Made by a program: the position numbers and the translations under genes. Positions 1-8,739 of a DNA stretch of 64,000 nt are shown one piece after another. Origin of the DNA: Symsagittifera roscoffensis (lineage: Eukaryota; Xenacoelomorpha; Acoela; Convolutidae); assembly GCF_963678635.1 (NCBI RefSeq), contig NC_087063.1, positions 286,287-350,286 on the forward strand. The letters are read 5' to 3'. Each line of letters starts with the position of its first letter. Position 1 is the first letter of the stretch. The notes under the pieces are model-generated. The model was not told the DNA's origin. It searched no databases and worked only from the letters and a program-made list of their open reading frames with translations.

Positions 1-52
1 ATTTGCAGTTACAGTAGTTGGGAGGCTTATATAAATATAATATATATTTTAG

Positions 53-688
53 CGCTTTGTAAATGGTCTTGTGTATGCGGATCGTGCCATACGGACGTTT
101 GACGTGTTAGATACTCGAGATGATGGCCCGCAGGGAGCCAAGATGTGGATGGGTCTTCAGCACAAAGATGTAGCAAAGAGGCCTACGTTTTTGAATTGTT
201 GGGCGCCAGAGGGATCGCAAATCTCAGATCGAGCCTACGGGTATCTGATTGTCACTGAGGGTGAAAATTTCACCCGCTTCCACAGTGATTGTGACGAAAC
301 CCTAGATAGTTTGATCACGCTGTATGGCGCCGGCGAGAAGGTTTGGGTTTTGACCAAACCCGGTAATGTTGGCCGGAAGCTAGAAGATAAGGTGATCGAT
401 TGCACGGATTTGATGCAGCAGTTGATCGTTCACAAGAGTTCGGTGCTTTGTTGTATTCAACAAGTTGGTGATACCGTGTATCTTCCCTATGGGTGGCTTC
501 ATTGTGTTATTACCGTCAAGAATATTTCGGGGTGCTCATCTCTTTTATCAATCGGTTTACGTATCCCACGCCAGAGGTTTGAGAAGACGTGGAAAGTGAT
601 CTGTGACTCCATTCCATTTGATAAGAGGAGGGCAGTCAAATACGTTAAGTGCCCTCTTGTTAGCGATTTAGAGAAGAGAAAAAATTGA
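53..688 (+). CDS. JmjC/cupin-like domain exon (partial gene)
   Basis: The open frame runs in phase from a plausible splice acceptor (AG at 51-52 after a T-rich tract) to a TGA at 686-688. No ATG lies at its beginning; the first in-frame ATG is near 143, so this is probably a 3' exon of a gene starting left of the window. The protein contains FHSDCDETLD, which fits the HxD Fe(II)-binding pair of JmjC/cupin dioxygenases, then LYGAGEKVWVL, and VGDTVYLPYGWLHCV, whose histidine fits the third metal ligand in the final strand. JmjC-type enzymes use Fe(II) and 2-oxoglutarate to hydroxylate or demethylate proteins or RNA; which substrate applies here cannot be told. The basic tail ends in EKRKN. It could be a host gene or DNA captured next to the neighbouring repeats. 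The fold call rests on the motifs only. Confidence 0.55.
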   Translation, partial: RFVNGLVYADRAIRTFDVLDTRDDGPQGAKMWMGLQHKDVAKRPTFLNCWAPEGSQISDRAYGYLIVTEGENFTRFHSDCDETLDSLITLYGAGEKVWVLTKPGNVGRKLEDKVIDCTDLMQQLIVHKSSVLCCIQQVGDTVYLPYGWLHCVITVKNISGCSSLLSIGLRIPRQRFEKTWKVICDSIPFDKRRAVKYVKCPLVSDLEKRKN

Positions 689-869
689 CGCATAACTTGT
701 TTATTTCTGTTCGAATTCGAAATGTAATTTCATGTTTTCAATTTATTACGGTTTTAACTTGTTTTCAAGAGCTGTAGGTGGGATCTGGTGGAGTGTTTAG
801 TTTTCCCGATCTCAGTAAGTAGAGATCTCTTAGTGAGCCTCCCCCTGTAATCTTAATACATGGGTAATA

Positions 870-1740
870 ATCTAATGATCACTGAGCCCAAAAAAATTGG
901 TTCTTCGTTAGCTAAAATTTTTGGGGGGAGCAGAAACTTTTTATTCGTAATGCTTAAACATGGGCAACAGGTGGATTTTTCGAGATCTCGCGAAGTTGAC
1001 TTCTCCTAGTGAGCCGACTTCCTGCCTGTTCCTCATTGGTCGTCTAATGATCACTGAGCCCAAAAAAATTGGTTCTTCGTTAGCTAAAATTTTTGGGGGG
1101 AGCAGAAACTTTTTATTCGTAATGCTTAAACATGGGCAACAGGTGGATTTTTCGAGATCTCGCGAAGTTGACTTCTCCTAGTGAGCCGACTTCCTGCCTG
1201 TTCCTCATTGGTCGTCTAATGATCACTGAGCCCAAAAAAATTGGTTCTTCGTTAGCTAAAATTTTTGGGGGGAGCAGAAACTTTTTATTCGTAATGCTTA
1301 AACATGGGCAACAGGTGGATTTTTCGAGATCTCGCGAAGTTGACTTCTCCTAGTGAGCCGACTTCCTGCCTGTTCCTCATTGGTCGTCTAATGATCACTG
1401 AGCCCAAAAAAATTGGTTCTTCGTTAGCTAAAATTTTTGGGGGGGCAGAAACTTTTTATTCGTAATGCTTAAACATGGGCAACAGGTGGATTTTTCGAGA
1501 TCTCGCGAAGTTGACTTCTCCTAGTGAGCCGACTTCCTGCCTGTTCCTCATTGGTCGTCTAATGATCACTGAGCCCAAAAAAATTGGTTCTTCGTTAGCT
1601 AAAATTTTTGGGGGGAGCAGAAACTTTTTATTCGTAATGCTTAAACATGGGCAACAGGTGGATTTTTCGAGATCTCGCGAAGTTGACTTCTCCTAGTGAG
1701 CCGACTTCCTGCCTGTTCCTCATTGGTCGTCTAATGATCA
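870..1740. repeat. 172-bp tandem repeat, five copies
   Basis: Five head-to-tail units of about 172 bp run from TCTAATGATCACTGAGCCC at about 870 to the same boundary at about 1740. Copies are nearly identical; one has a G-run one or two bases shorter and is 171 bp. Each unit carries a G-run, AAACATGGGCAACAGG and GAGATCTCGCGAAG. A diverged partial unit precedes the array at about 780-870. Apparent short reading frames inside the unit simply repeat with it and are not taken as genes. The array abuts the 3' end of the minus-strand pol gene at 1762, in the place where a 3' LTR or 3' UTR would be expected. The near identity points to recent expansion or gene conversion. Confidence 0.95.
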
Positions 1741-1761
1741 TTGTCAATGCCGGGAAGCTGT

Positions 1762-4700
1762 TTAAACATATATGAAGACTTTGATGTCACTTTTTCGGAA
1801 GATGTCGTAGATGATGTTAAAAACTGAGTGTTCTTGTAATTTGTCGAGTCCACATCCTATCTTGGGGAGTGCGATTTGTTTGATGCCCTGTTCGATTAGC
1901 TGTTTCTTCATGCAGCGTAGGCTGCGTGTGAGGTCATAATAGGACGGTTTTTTGAAATATTGCTTTTTTGTCACTAGATTGAATATTGTTTTGTTTTGAG
2001 AAGGCATATGCATTGATACTGAGGCCCCAACTTGCGGTGTTTCGATCGACTTCAACGTGGGCTGTAATGCTGGGTAGGCATCGCAAATTTGCTGTGCTAT
2101 TCCCTTGCTCATCTGGAAATCACTCGAGACACAATGAGCGATGGAGCCTGGGAAGTGCATCAGGTCTCCGGTGCCAAACATGATATTTGTTTCTTGGATT
2201 GAATTCATCGAGTCTCTGCTGCTTCCGACTCCATCACTTGGCCTCCTTCCCTGTTTTGCTCGTTTAAGGCTGCTTTTTATGATGCTCTTCTTTTGTTCTC
2301 GTGGAGGGAATGATTCATTTGCCTCTTCTGCTTGTTGCCGTATTTTTTCCTGGTTTTCTTTCCGTTTAGATCTTGAGCTAAAGGCAACCGGAGCGACTTC
2401 GTGTCCATCTACTGTTCGCAGACCATATTTGCGAGGGTGCATCTCCCGAGGTGGTATCGGGTGGTATCGTACGTCGTTGCTGAATCCAGTTTGTCCATAA
2501 ATCCTGTCACGTGCTATGGTTGCTGCTTTGCGTCTCGTTCGCGGTGGTTCTCGTACGTGTTGTTCCTCGGCAGGATCGTCGTGTCCTTGTCCTGGTTCTG
2601 GCGTTCCCGTTCCATCCATGTGAACTTCTTCGAGGGCCTCCTGTTGCTCATGCTGAGGTGGGTTGGTTGCTTCCAGTTCGAAGTCAGGTGGAGATAGCGA
2701 TCGTGGTCGTGCGATTGGTACTAGTGGCGGAGCTGGTGGTGGCGGTCGCGGTGGTGCCATCACTGCTGCAGGGGGCGGTGGTGGCGGTGCTGGTGCTCGT
2801 GGTCCTCCAATTGGTATCGTCAATCTGATGGTCGTCGTGGCTGTTTGGGGCTTTCCGCTTTCGTTCTGCGGTTGCGCGTCTTCGAGCAGTCGAGGTAAGT
2901 AGTCATCAAACAGTCCTGGCTCGCTCCTGTATTTGCCCAGCGAAGGGTCGATCACAAATTGTTTTGGGTCTATTGGTTCGATGTCTTCTGGTGGGTGCTG
3001 TGGTTTGATTGGCCGCAGACGAATTCGGTGTACACACTGCGTATGGTTCGTTCCGACTTTCCGGACTATGTAGTTGCTGTTAGTAAGCACTTTCTCTACT
3101 CTGTACAACGGAAGCCAGACTTGCAGGGACTTATTTCTGTTGTCGGACTGACTGGTCAGCAGAGGGTTTAGGAGAAGGCAGAACGAGTGCATTTCTAGTG
3201 GTTGAGCTAGTGCTTTCTGGTCATAGTATCCTCTGTATCGATGGTACGATGCGACAAGATTGTCTTTAGTCTCTTTGAATTTTTCGAGCATTGCATCTTG
3301 TAATGCTGTCACAAAGTCTGCTTCTGCCGTCGCAATTTCCAAGGCTTTTGTCGAGAATCGAAGGTCAATGGGTTTCGTTGGTTCTCTTCCGTGGAAGATG
3401 GTGCTTGGGCAGCAGCCAATCGACGAATAGTATGAGGTATTATGTATGAAGGTTGCAAGTGGTACATATTTGTGCCAGTCTGACCATTGTGTGTCCGTGT
3501 TTAGTTTGAGGATCCGCTTCAATGCTCCATGGGATCTTTCTATTAATCCTATTGTTTGTGGATGTTTAAGCGTTGCATGGCCAATTTGGATATCTAGAAG
3601 ACCTGTGAGTTCGTGGATTAATTTAGACGTAAACACACTTCCCAGGTCCGAGAGTATCTTTTTTGGCACGTAGCTGTGCATGAAAAACATCTTCGTCAGT
3701 TCTTTTGCTACCGTGTCAGCGCTTGCGTTTGTCATCGGTGCCGCGAACAGATATTTTGAAAAGACGTCAATTCCGGTGAGGACAAACTTGTAAACTGGTG
3801 ACTTTATTGGTCCAACTATATCAATTTGCATCATGTCACCTGGGTAGGATTGTAGCGAAGAAATTGGTTGCAGTGGTGGTGTTTGATGTTTGCTAGACGC
3901 ATTCTTTAATTGGGGACACGTCAGACAGTTTTTGACAGTGTTTACTAAGAATTCAGTAAATCCTGGAAAATAAAATCTCTTTCGGAATTCTTCAGTAGTT
4001 CTGGTCATACCTATGTGTCCTCCTGTCATCGAGTTATGAATTCTGAAGATTACTTCTTTCCACATATGTTTCGGCAGGCAAAATTGTTTGTGCTTTATTT
4101 TTCCGGTGTCGTCGTAGAAGTTGCGAAGCAGAACTTCGTCTTCGAGCTCAAGTCTATTAAACTGTTTGGCGTATTTCTTAAGACGACTATTCGCGTATGT
4201 CAGGTCTGCTATTTCGCCGGACTGCATCCACTTTTTGACTTCGTCAATGTCAGGGTCCTTCTCTTGTTCACGTTTTCTGTCAATAGGCTGGTTTTTGGAA
4301 TCGAGTTCGACTGATGACTCCACTGGGTCTGGATAATCTATCGCGTTTATCGTTGGCCTCTTCAAGTGAACCAGTGCTTTGGGTTCGATTGATCCGTTAT
4401 TGACACAATGTGTTCGTTTATCGAGGTATGCTTGATAGAGTCCTAGTTTCTGCAGGTTTGCTACTAGGGCTTCATCGATATCTTCGATTTCGGAGAATGC
4501 TTCTTCTAATGATTGAATCAAGTTCATGGACGCGTCTGGTACTCTTGCTGTCGATTCAATGTATATTTCACGTACTGGTATTTTATCAGTAAGTTTTAGT
4601 GAAAGAGAAGCAGACGGGTCTGTTTGCATTCGGGACAGGAAGTCTGCCGCGTAGTTAGCTGTTCCTGGTATGTGTGCGATGATTATGTTAAAAGATAACA

Positions 4701-7239
4701 CTCGATCCAGGAAATTCCACACTGATGGGGGTATCGTTTTTGCTTGGAAAAACTGCGTCAAACTTCTATTATCGGTTAGTACGATCACTGGTTTGGCTGA
4801 TCCCCAGATGTAGTGCGAGAAGTGGTCCAGTGCGAAATATAAGGCTAAGAATTCTTTGTAGTAGATTGAAAATTTCAACTGAGCTGTATTAAAGAGACGG
4901 GACCCAAATGAAACGGGTGCGTACGTCTTGGTTTCTTCGTTTTTCTCGTTTTTGACGTAGTCCTCGACCATTAGAACGAATCCAGTGCCGTGGTAGCTGG
5001 CATCGCAAAGTATGACATACTGCAGGCCCGGCTTGGGTAATCTGAGCGTCAAAGTGGTCGCTTGTATTAGATCTGATTTGAGAGTTTCTAGATTTTTATA
5101 GTGATCTTCTGTTATTTCGAAATCGATTTGCTTCTTTAACAGTTTGTAAAATGGTATTAGTTTTTCGCCAAGACTCGGCATGTAGTTCCTAAAAAACTGT
5201 ACAAACCCAATGAGTCTTTTTACTTGTTTCACTGTTCTTGGCATTTTTATTTTGCGGAGAAATGTGGACATTTTCTCTTCTTCAGGTGTAACTCCTTGTG
5301 GTGTTACTACGTTTCCTAAAAATTTCATTCTTTGCGTTCCTATTTCGCATTTTTTTGGTGATAGTTTTAGACCTGATTTTCGGATGCATTCAAATATTTT
5401 CTTAAGTGTGGGGATTAGTTCCTGATAGTTATTCACTGCACTTCCTATATCATCCATGAATTGTGTACACATATCAGCTGCTAGGCAGGGGTCGAGGTAG
5501 TGTCGGATGAATGAACTGAATCCCGTGACAGATTTACTTAGACCTTGGGCTAGGCATTTGTAGGCGTACGTCCGCGACCCGAAGTTAAATGCCAAAAGTT
5601 GGACCGAAAGGTCATCTGCCATTTGTACACAATGATATGCTTGTGAACAGTCCAGTTTGGTAAACAAACTCTTTCCGGCAAAGTGATTCGATGCGTCGGT
5701 CATGTTTGATATTGGAAAGTTGCTGTTTATATAGTCAGTTTTGATTGAGTGATTGATCCGCCTGAGGTCAATCAACATCCGCAATTTTCCAGATGGCTTT
5801 CTATGTGCAAACAACGGACTACTGTATTTAGAGTGTGACAGTGTTGTTATTAGTCCAAAGTAGTGCATCAGAGCTAGTTCAATTGTCAGTTCATTCCTTA
5901 ATTGGATCGGTGTGGGTGGTCCTTGAGTATACAGTGGGCGTTGATGTTCGGGTGTCAACTTGATTTTTAGATCGGAATTGTAGCCCACGTCGAATCTGTG
6001 TTTGGCGAATATATCCGCATATTCTATTAGCAAACATTCCACTTCTGACCTTTGATCATTTGTCAATACTGAGTTCGCCCACTGAAAATTACTCAAAAAG
6101 GTCATCCGGTCTTGAATGTTATTATTTGGTTCAATTTTCTCGAGACCTTGAAAATAAAGGATTTGGTCATAGATTTCCCTCTGGATACTAGGGAGTGATT
6201 CCGGGTTAGGGCACGTTTCAGGCGTCGGGAACCAAAATTTCTCGTATTCGGGCGGCGGTTTTTGTTCTGAAGCTAATGACGGGCTCGTTTTTTTTGAAAT
6301 TATTTCGTTAATTCCGAGTTCGACATTATCCGGTTGATTCATTTTTGCTAATGCCAAAGTTTGCGGCTCGATCTGTACTAAATTTTCGTATTCGGTTAGC
6401 GTGAGGATCGAAAATTTCCCGATTTCGGTTTTGAAGGGCAACGTTAGGTTATGTTCCGTCATGTTAAATGCTGTGACATAAACGATGTTTTGTTTGTTGA
6501 CTTCATTGATTGAAGAAGTTACTGCTAATTCGCACTTTTCTTCGAGTTCCTGTGATGGAACTACTATTCCCGTCGTTTTTGCCATGTCAGTCGTGACATC
6601 TTGCAATTGGCACTCGATTATGGCTGTTTGATGGGGTGCGATTACTCGTTTCTTAGTGAGCACCAATGGGAATTTTTTGACCCGGTTGGTGCGTCTAGGT
6701 GCATTGACGGGCTTAATTTCATTGATTTGAAGAGTCAAATCTGGAAAGTGAAGTAAGTTGTATTTTGGGCAGACGTGTATATGATGTTTTTTAAAGAAAG
6801 GGTTTCCCAGGATTGTTGAATTGGCCGAATTCAGCACTAGGAACGTTTCCGTAAAGTTCATATCTGCCATATGGAATTCAATAGTTACTTCAGTTTCGAT
6901 TGAAACCAGTTGGCCTCCTGCCATTCGCACTTGCTTGAGGCTTGATGCTGCCGTTTTATAGGGTGCGAATAGTGTCTTTTCCTTCTTAATTTCGTCAAAC
7001 GTTTGTTTCGAAATTACATTCGCACATGCCCCTGTGTCGATCAGTACTTTTCTTTGAAGGCTTGGCGCGAATTTTATTTTCATATAAGTTAGCACTGTTC
7101 CTTCATTTGGGATGACTGCGTATAGATCAATTCTTTCATTGTTGTGTACGTCTTGGGTATTTGATTTGCTTGATTTTCGATATTTGCGTGATTTTTGTGA
7201 TTTGGATGATTTGACTGACTGACTCTGTGGCTGAATTAG
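1762..7239 (-). CDS. pol: Ty3/gypsy Pol polyprotein (PR-RT-RH-IN) with C-terminal macrodomain
   Basis: This minus-strand polyprotein is open from the -1 frame at 7239; the first usual start-like codon is a GTG at 7095, so it is probably made by frameshift from gag rather than its own AUG. Numbering from 7095 (1777 residues): retropepsin DTGA at 20-23; reverse transcriptase with LDCSQAYHC and an FMDD catalytic box near 546; RNase H with LCDAS and TDNRS (about 690-810); integrase with an H-H-C-C zinc module (about 1012-1065) and a D, D-35-E core (DIVGP, SDLGSVF, IGLIERS). A proline-rich linker (GPRAPAPPPPPP) and an acidic/basic tail follow. The last ~140 residues (about 1637-1777) form a macrodomain of the TARG1/OARD1 type: GTGDL, AHCVSSDFQMSKGIA, NLVTKK and IGCGLD. 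The Lys and Asp match the positions known as Lys84 and Asp125 in human TARG1, so ADP-ribose hydrolase activity is predicted. The whole frame is intact. Confidence 0.93.
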   Translation of the reverse strand, partial: LIQPQSQSVKSSKSQKSRKYRKSSKSNTQDVHNNERIDLYAVIPNEGTVLTYMKIKFAPSLQRKVLIDTGACANVISKQTFDEIKKEKTLFAPYKTAASSLKQVRMAGGQLVSIETEVTIEFHMADMNFTETFLVLNSANSTILGNPFFKKHHIHVCPKYNLLHFPDLTLQINEIKPVNAPRRTNRVKKFPLVLTKKRVIAPHQTAIIECQLQDVTTDMAKTTGIVVPSQELEEKCELAVTSSINEVNKQNIVYVTAFNMTEHNLTLPFKTEIGKFSILTLTEYENLVQIEPQTLALAKMNQPDNVELGINEIISKKTSPSLASEQKPPPEYEKFWFPTPETCPNPESLPSIQREIYDQILYFQGLEKIEPNNNIQDRMTFLSNFQWANSVLTNDQRSEVECLLIEYADIFAKHRFDVGYNSDLKIKLTPEHQRPLYTQGPPTPIQLRNELTIELALMHYFGLITTLSHSKYSSPLFAHRKPSGKLRMLIDLRRINHSIKTDYINSNFPISNMTDASNHFAGKSLFTKLDCSQAYHCVQMADDLSVQLLAFNFGSRTYAYKCLAQGLSKSVTGFSSFIRHYLDPCLAADMCTQFMDDIGSAVNNYQELIPTLKKIFECIRKSGLKLSPKKCEIGTQRMKFLGNVVTPQGVTPEEEKMSTFLRKIKMPRTVKQVKRLIGFVQFFRNYMPSLGEKLIPFYKLLKKQIDFEITEDHYKNLETLKSDLIQATTLTLRLPKPGLQYVILCDASYHGTGFVLMVEDYVKNEKNEETKTYAPVSFGSRLFNTAQLKFSIYYKEFLALYFALDHFSHYIWGSAKPVIVLTDNRSLTQFFQAKTIPPSVWNFLDRVLSFNIIIAHIPGTANYAADFLSRMQTDPSASLSLKLTDKIPVREIYIESTARVPDASMNLIQSLEEAFSEIEDIDEALVANLQKLGLYQAYLDKRTHCVNNGSIEPKALVHLKRPTINAIDYPDPVESSVELDSKNQPIDRKREQEKDPDIDEVKKWMQSGEIADLTYANSRLKKYAKQFNRLELEDEVLLRNFYDDTGKIKHKQFCLPKHMWKEVIFRIHNSMTGGHIGMTRTTEEFRKRFYFPGFTEFLVNTVKNCLTCPQLKNASSKHQTPPLQPISSLQSYPGDMMQIDIVGPIKSPVYKFVLTGIDVFSKYLFAAPMTNASADTVAKELTKMFFMHSYVPKKILSDLGSVFTSKLIHELTGLLDIQIGHATLKHPQTIGLIERSHGALKRILKLNTDTQWSDWHKYVPLATFIHNTSYYSSIGCCPSTIFHGREPTKPIDLRFSTKALEIATAEADFVTALQDAMLEKFKETKDNLVASYHRYRGYYDQKALAQPLEMHSFCLLLNPLLTSQSDNRNKSLQVWLPLYRVEKVLTNSNYIVRKVGTNHTQCVHRIRLRPIKPQHPPEDIEPIDPKQFVIDPSLGKYRSEPGLFDDYLPRLLEDAQPQNESGKPQTATTTIRLTIPIGGPRAPAPPPPPPAAVMAPPRPPPPAPPLVPIARPRSLSPPDFELEATNPPQHEQQEALEEVHMDGTGTPEPGQGHDDPAEEQHVREPPRTRRKAATIARDRIYGQTGFSNDVRYHPIPPREMHPRKYGLRTVDGHEVAPVAFSSRSKRKENQEKIRQQAEEANESFPPREQKKSIIKSSLKRAKQGRRPSDGVGSSRDSMNSIQETNIMFGTGDLMHFPGSIAHCVSSDFQMSKGIAQQICDAYPALQPTLKSIETPQVGASVSMHMPSQNKTIFNLVTKKQYFKKPSYYDLTRSLRCMKKQLIEQGIKQIALPKIGCGLDKLQEHSVFNIIYDIFRKSDIKVFIYV

Positions 7240-8396
7240 TTTTTTGGTTCCATTTGGAACGGAAAGTTTTGTTGTTGTTGTTTTTGTCCGTCTTGCCTTT
7301 GCTTATGCCAGCACTGGCTCACTGTATGTCCGAACTTTCCGCAGTGATCGCAGAACTTAGGTCCGGATCTGACGGTTGAAGTATGAGATGCATCGGGATT
7401 TTGGGTATTTACATGCTGCATCATGTTTTGGGCGGGTTGTTGGGTAAACGTGGCGTTCTGATGTGGCGGCATAGTCATCACTGGTTGCTGCTGGTTTTGT
7501 TGACCCTGGGGGTACATCTGGTTTGGATGGAATTGGGCATTCTGTTGTGCTTGATGGTAGTTCTGGTTTTGTGGAAAATATGGGTTCAGTTGCATTCCAG
7601 GGATTTGTTGGGGAAGCTGGAACATTTGTGGAGGGTACTGCGTGTTTTGGAATCCGGGGAAACTTTGGTTTCCGTATCCCCAATCATTTCTCTGCTGTCC
7701 GTTCTTTTTTCCTTTACCAAATCTACCTCTTCTTTGATTGTATCCTTGTTGTCCATTTCCTTGGTACCCATTCCCTGGATTAGGGCCAGATGTATTATTT
7801 TGATTTGCGCCCTGTCCAGTCCATTGGCTTTGTGCATTATTTCCATGATTTTGTTGTTGCTGGGGTTGATTATTATTCCCACCAGTGTTTTGGCTATTCA
7901 GTTGAGGGCTCTGCTGCGTGTTTCCGTTACCATCTTGAGGTCGTGACTGGATCATCTTTCTTTGGTCCGATAGCTCACTGCGTACTTCATTGAGTTGTTT
8001 CTCAATCTGCTCTTGGGCTGTTGTTAGTTTTGACAACGCACTGATTAGGTTGTGAGAAACTGTATCTCCGATTTCATTGAAACTATCTTCTGGGTAATCC
8101 TCATTACGACAGACGTCTCTAATTGTCATTTGTTTGCGTGCCAGGTTGCAGAGCTCTTGTACTGTTGCCGCCGCTGGTTGTTCCATCATCTTCGAGCGAA
8201 GCCAGTTAGGCATGCTTTTAATGAATAGACGTTTAATCTGGTTGTTCCTATTATCGTTTTCGGCGTCAAGTCGTTCTTGGCGCTGTGCTGTCTCTCTGTG
8301 GAAACGCGCTGTGTCTGCAACAGCCGCAGCTCCTGCTAGCGTTGCATCGATTGGAGCAACAGCCGGTAAGTCCGGTGTCGGGTAGGCTCGCTGTGC
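7236..8396 (-). CDS. Gag nucleocapsid part (CCHC zinc knuckle) of the gypsy element
   Basis: This is the second Gag frame, open upstream of its first ATG (8213) back to the slippery site at 8396-8402, so it is most likely translated by a -1 shift from the capsid frame. The C-terminal half is rich in Q, N and G, and ends with a CCHC zinc knuckle (CDHCGKFGHTVSQC) that binds genomic RNA during particle assembly. The stop TAA at 7236-7238 directly follows a second slippery heptamer (7239-7245) that would give access to Pol. The upstream part is alanine-rich, then helical with PNWLRSK, continuing the capsid C-terminal region. An alternative is that a single-base loss in the A-run broke one original gag frame. 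Confidence 0.8.
   Translation of the reverse strand, partial: AQRAYPTPDLPAVAPIDATLAGAAAVADTARFHRETAQRQERLDAENDNRNNQIKRLFIKSMPNWLRSKMMEQPAAATVQELCNLARKQMTIRDVCRNEDYPEDSFNEIGDTVSHNLISALSKLTTAQEQIEKQLNEVRSELSDQRKMIQSRPQDGNGNTQQSPQLNSQNTGGNNNQPQQQQNHGNNAQSQWTGQGANQNNTSGPNPGNGYQGNGQQGYNQRRGRFGKGKKNGQQRNDWGYGNQSFPGFQNTQYPPQMFQLPQQIPGMQLNPYFPQNQNYHQAQQNAQFHPNQMYPQGQQNQQQPVMTMPPHQNATFTQQPAQNMMQHVNTQNPDASHTSTVRSGPKFCDHCGKFGHTVSQCWHKQRQDGQKQQQQNFPFQMEPKN
7239..7245 (-). promoter_or_regulatory. -1 slippery heptamer A AAA AAC at the gag/pol junction
   Basis: The last Gag codons read CCA AAA AAC TAA, placing A AAA AAC in phase and directly against the stop. Slippage by -1 opens the frame that runs without a stop into the protease and the rest of Pol. 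A AAA AAC is the slippery sequence known from the gag-pro junctions of MMTV and HTLV-type retroviruses. The exact phase, position against the stop and lack of an AUG for Pol all support programmed use. Confidence 0.82.
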
Positions 8397-8734
8397 TTTT
8401 TTGTGAGGTTAACCAGGTAGTCCTCTATTGAATCTCGCTTGATGTCAAACTTGGCTTGTTCAAGTTTCAAAACGTGTACCTCTTGCAGTTGAGGGTTGCA
8501 GAAATGGTCTCTTAGTGCCGCTAGACTGAGAGGTACATCTGCTCTCGTTAAAGCGGTAAGTGTCTGGTAAAATCGCAACGCGCTGTCTCGCAAGTGCAAT
8601 TGTAGAAAGTTGGCTCGTTGATCGTTGGCGATTCCCGCTACTCCCACATATCCTTGGAAGAGCTGTTCAAATTGGGAGAAGTCTTCTGTGTCGCTTCCAC
8701 CATACGGTTCGACTGAGATTTGAGCGTGCGCCAT
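8336..8734 (-). CDS. Gag capsid part of the gypsy element
   Basis: It starts with ATG at 8734 and ends at a TAG 20 codons after an in-phase A AAA AAG heptamer. The 132 residues look like the Ty3/gypsy capsid (Retrotrans_gag-type): FSQFEQLFQGYVGVAG, RANFLQLHLRDSALRFYQTL, LAALRDHFCNPQLQEVHVLKLEQ and DSIEDYLVNLTKK. Capsid subunits self-assemble into the cytoplasmic particle in which reverse transcription occurs. Unshifted translation gives a capsid without the zinc knuckle; -1 shifted translation continues into the nucleocapsid frame. No LTR or promoter was recognised upstream. Confidence 0.8.
   Translation of the reverse strand: MAHAQISVEPYGGSDTEDFSQFEQLFQGYVGVAGIANDQRANFLQLHLRDSALRFYQTLTALTRADVPLSLAALRDHFCNPQLQEVHVLKLEQAKFDIKRDSIEDYLVNLTKKHSEPTRHRTYRLLLQSMQR
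8396..8402 (-). promoter_or_regulatory. -1 slippery heptamer A AAA AAG inside gag
   Basis: On the minus strand the capsid codons read ACA AAA AAG, so the heptamer A AAA AAG sits in the X XXY YYZ phase needed for tandem -1 slippage. After the slip the next codon starts at 8396 in the frame that stays open through the nucleocapsid region to 7236. Heptamers of this type are established -1 frameshift sites in bacterial, viral and retroelement genes. A simple A-run indel would leave the same picture, so function is inferred. Confidence 0.55.
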
Positions 8735-8739
8735 CTTAT

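Noticed and set aside
960-1696. Repeated 73-codon open frames in the 172-bp array
   Set aside because: The frame length follows from the repeat unit, ends at the same place each time, and the sequence has no recognised domain.
870-1740. CRISPR array
   Set aside because: Units are 172 bp with no separate spacers, and the genome is eukaryotic.
7383-7946. 187-codon plus-strand frame opposite gag
   Set aside because: It is the antisense shadow of the Q/N-rich nucleocapsid frame; its Leu/Val-rich composition follows from that.
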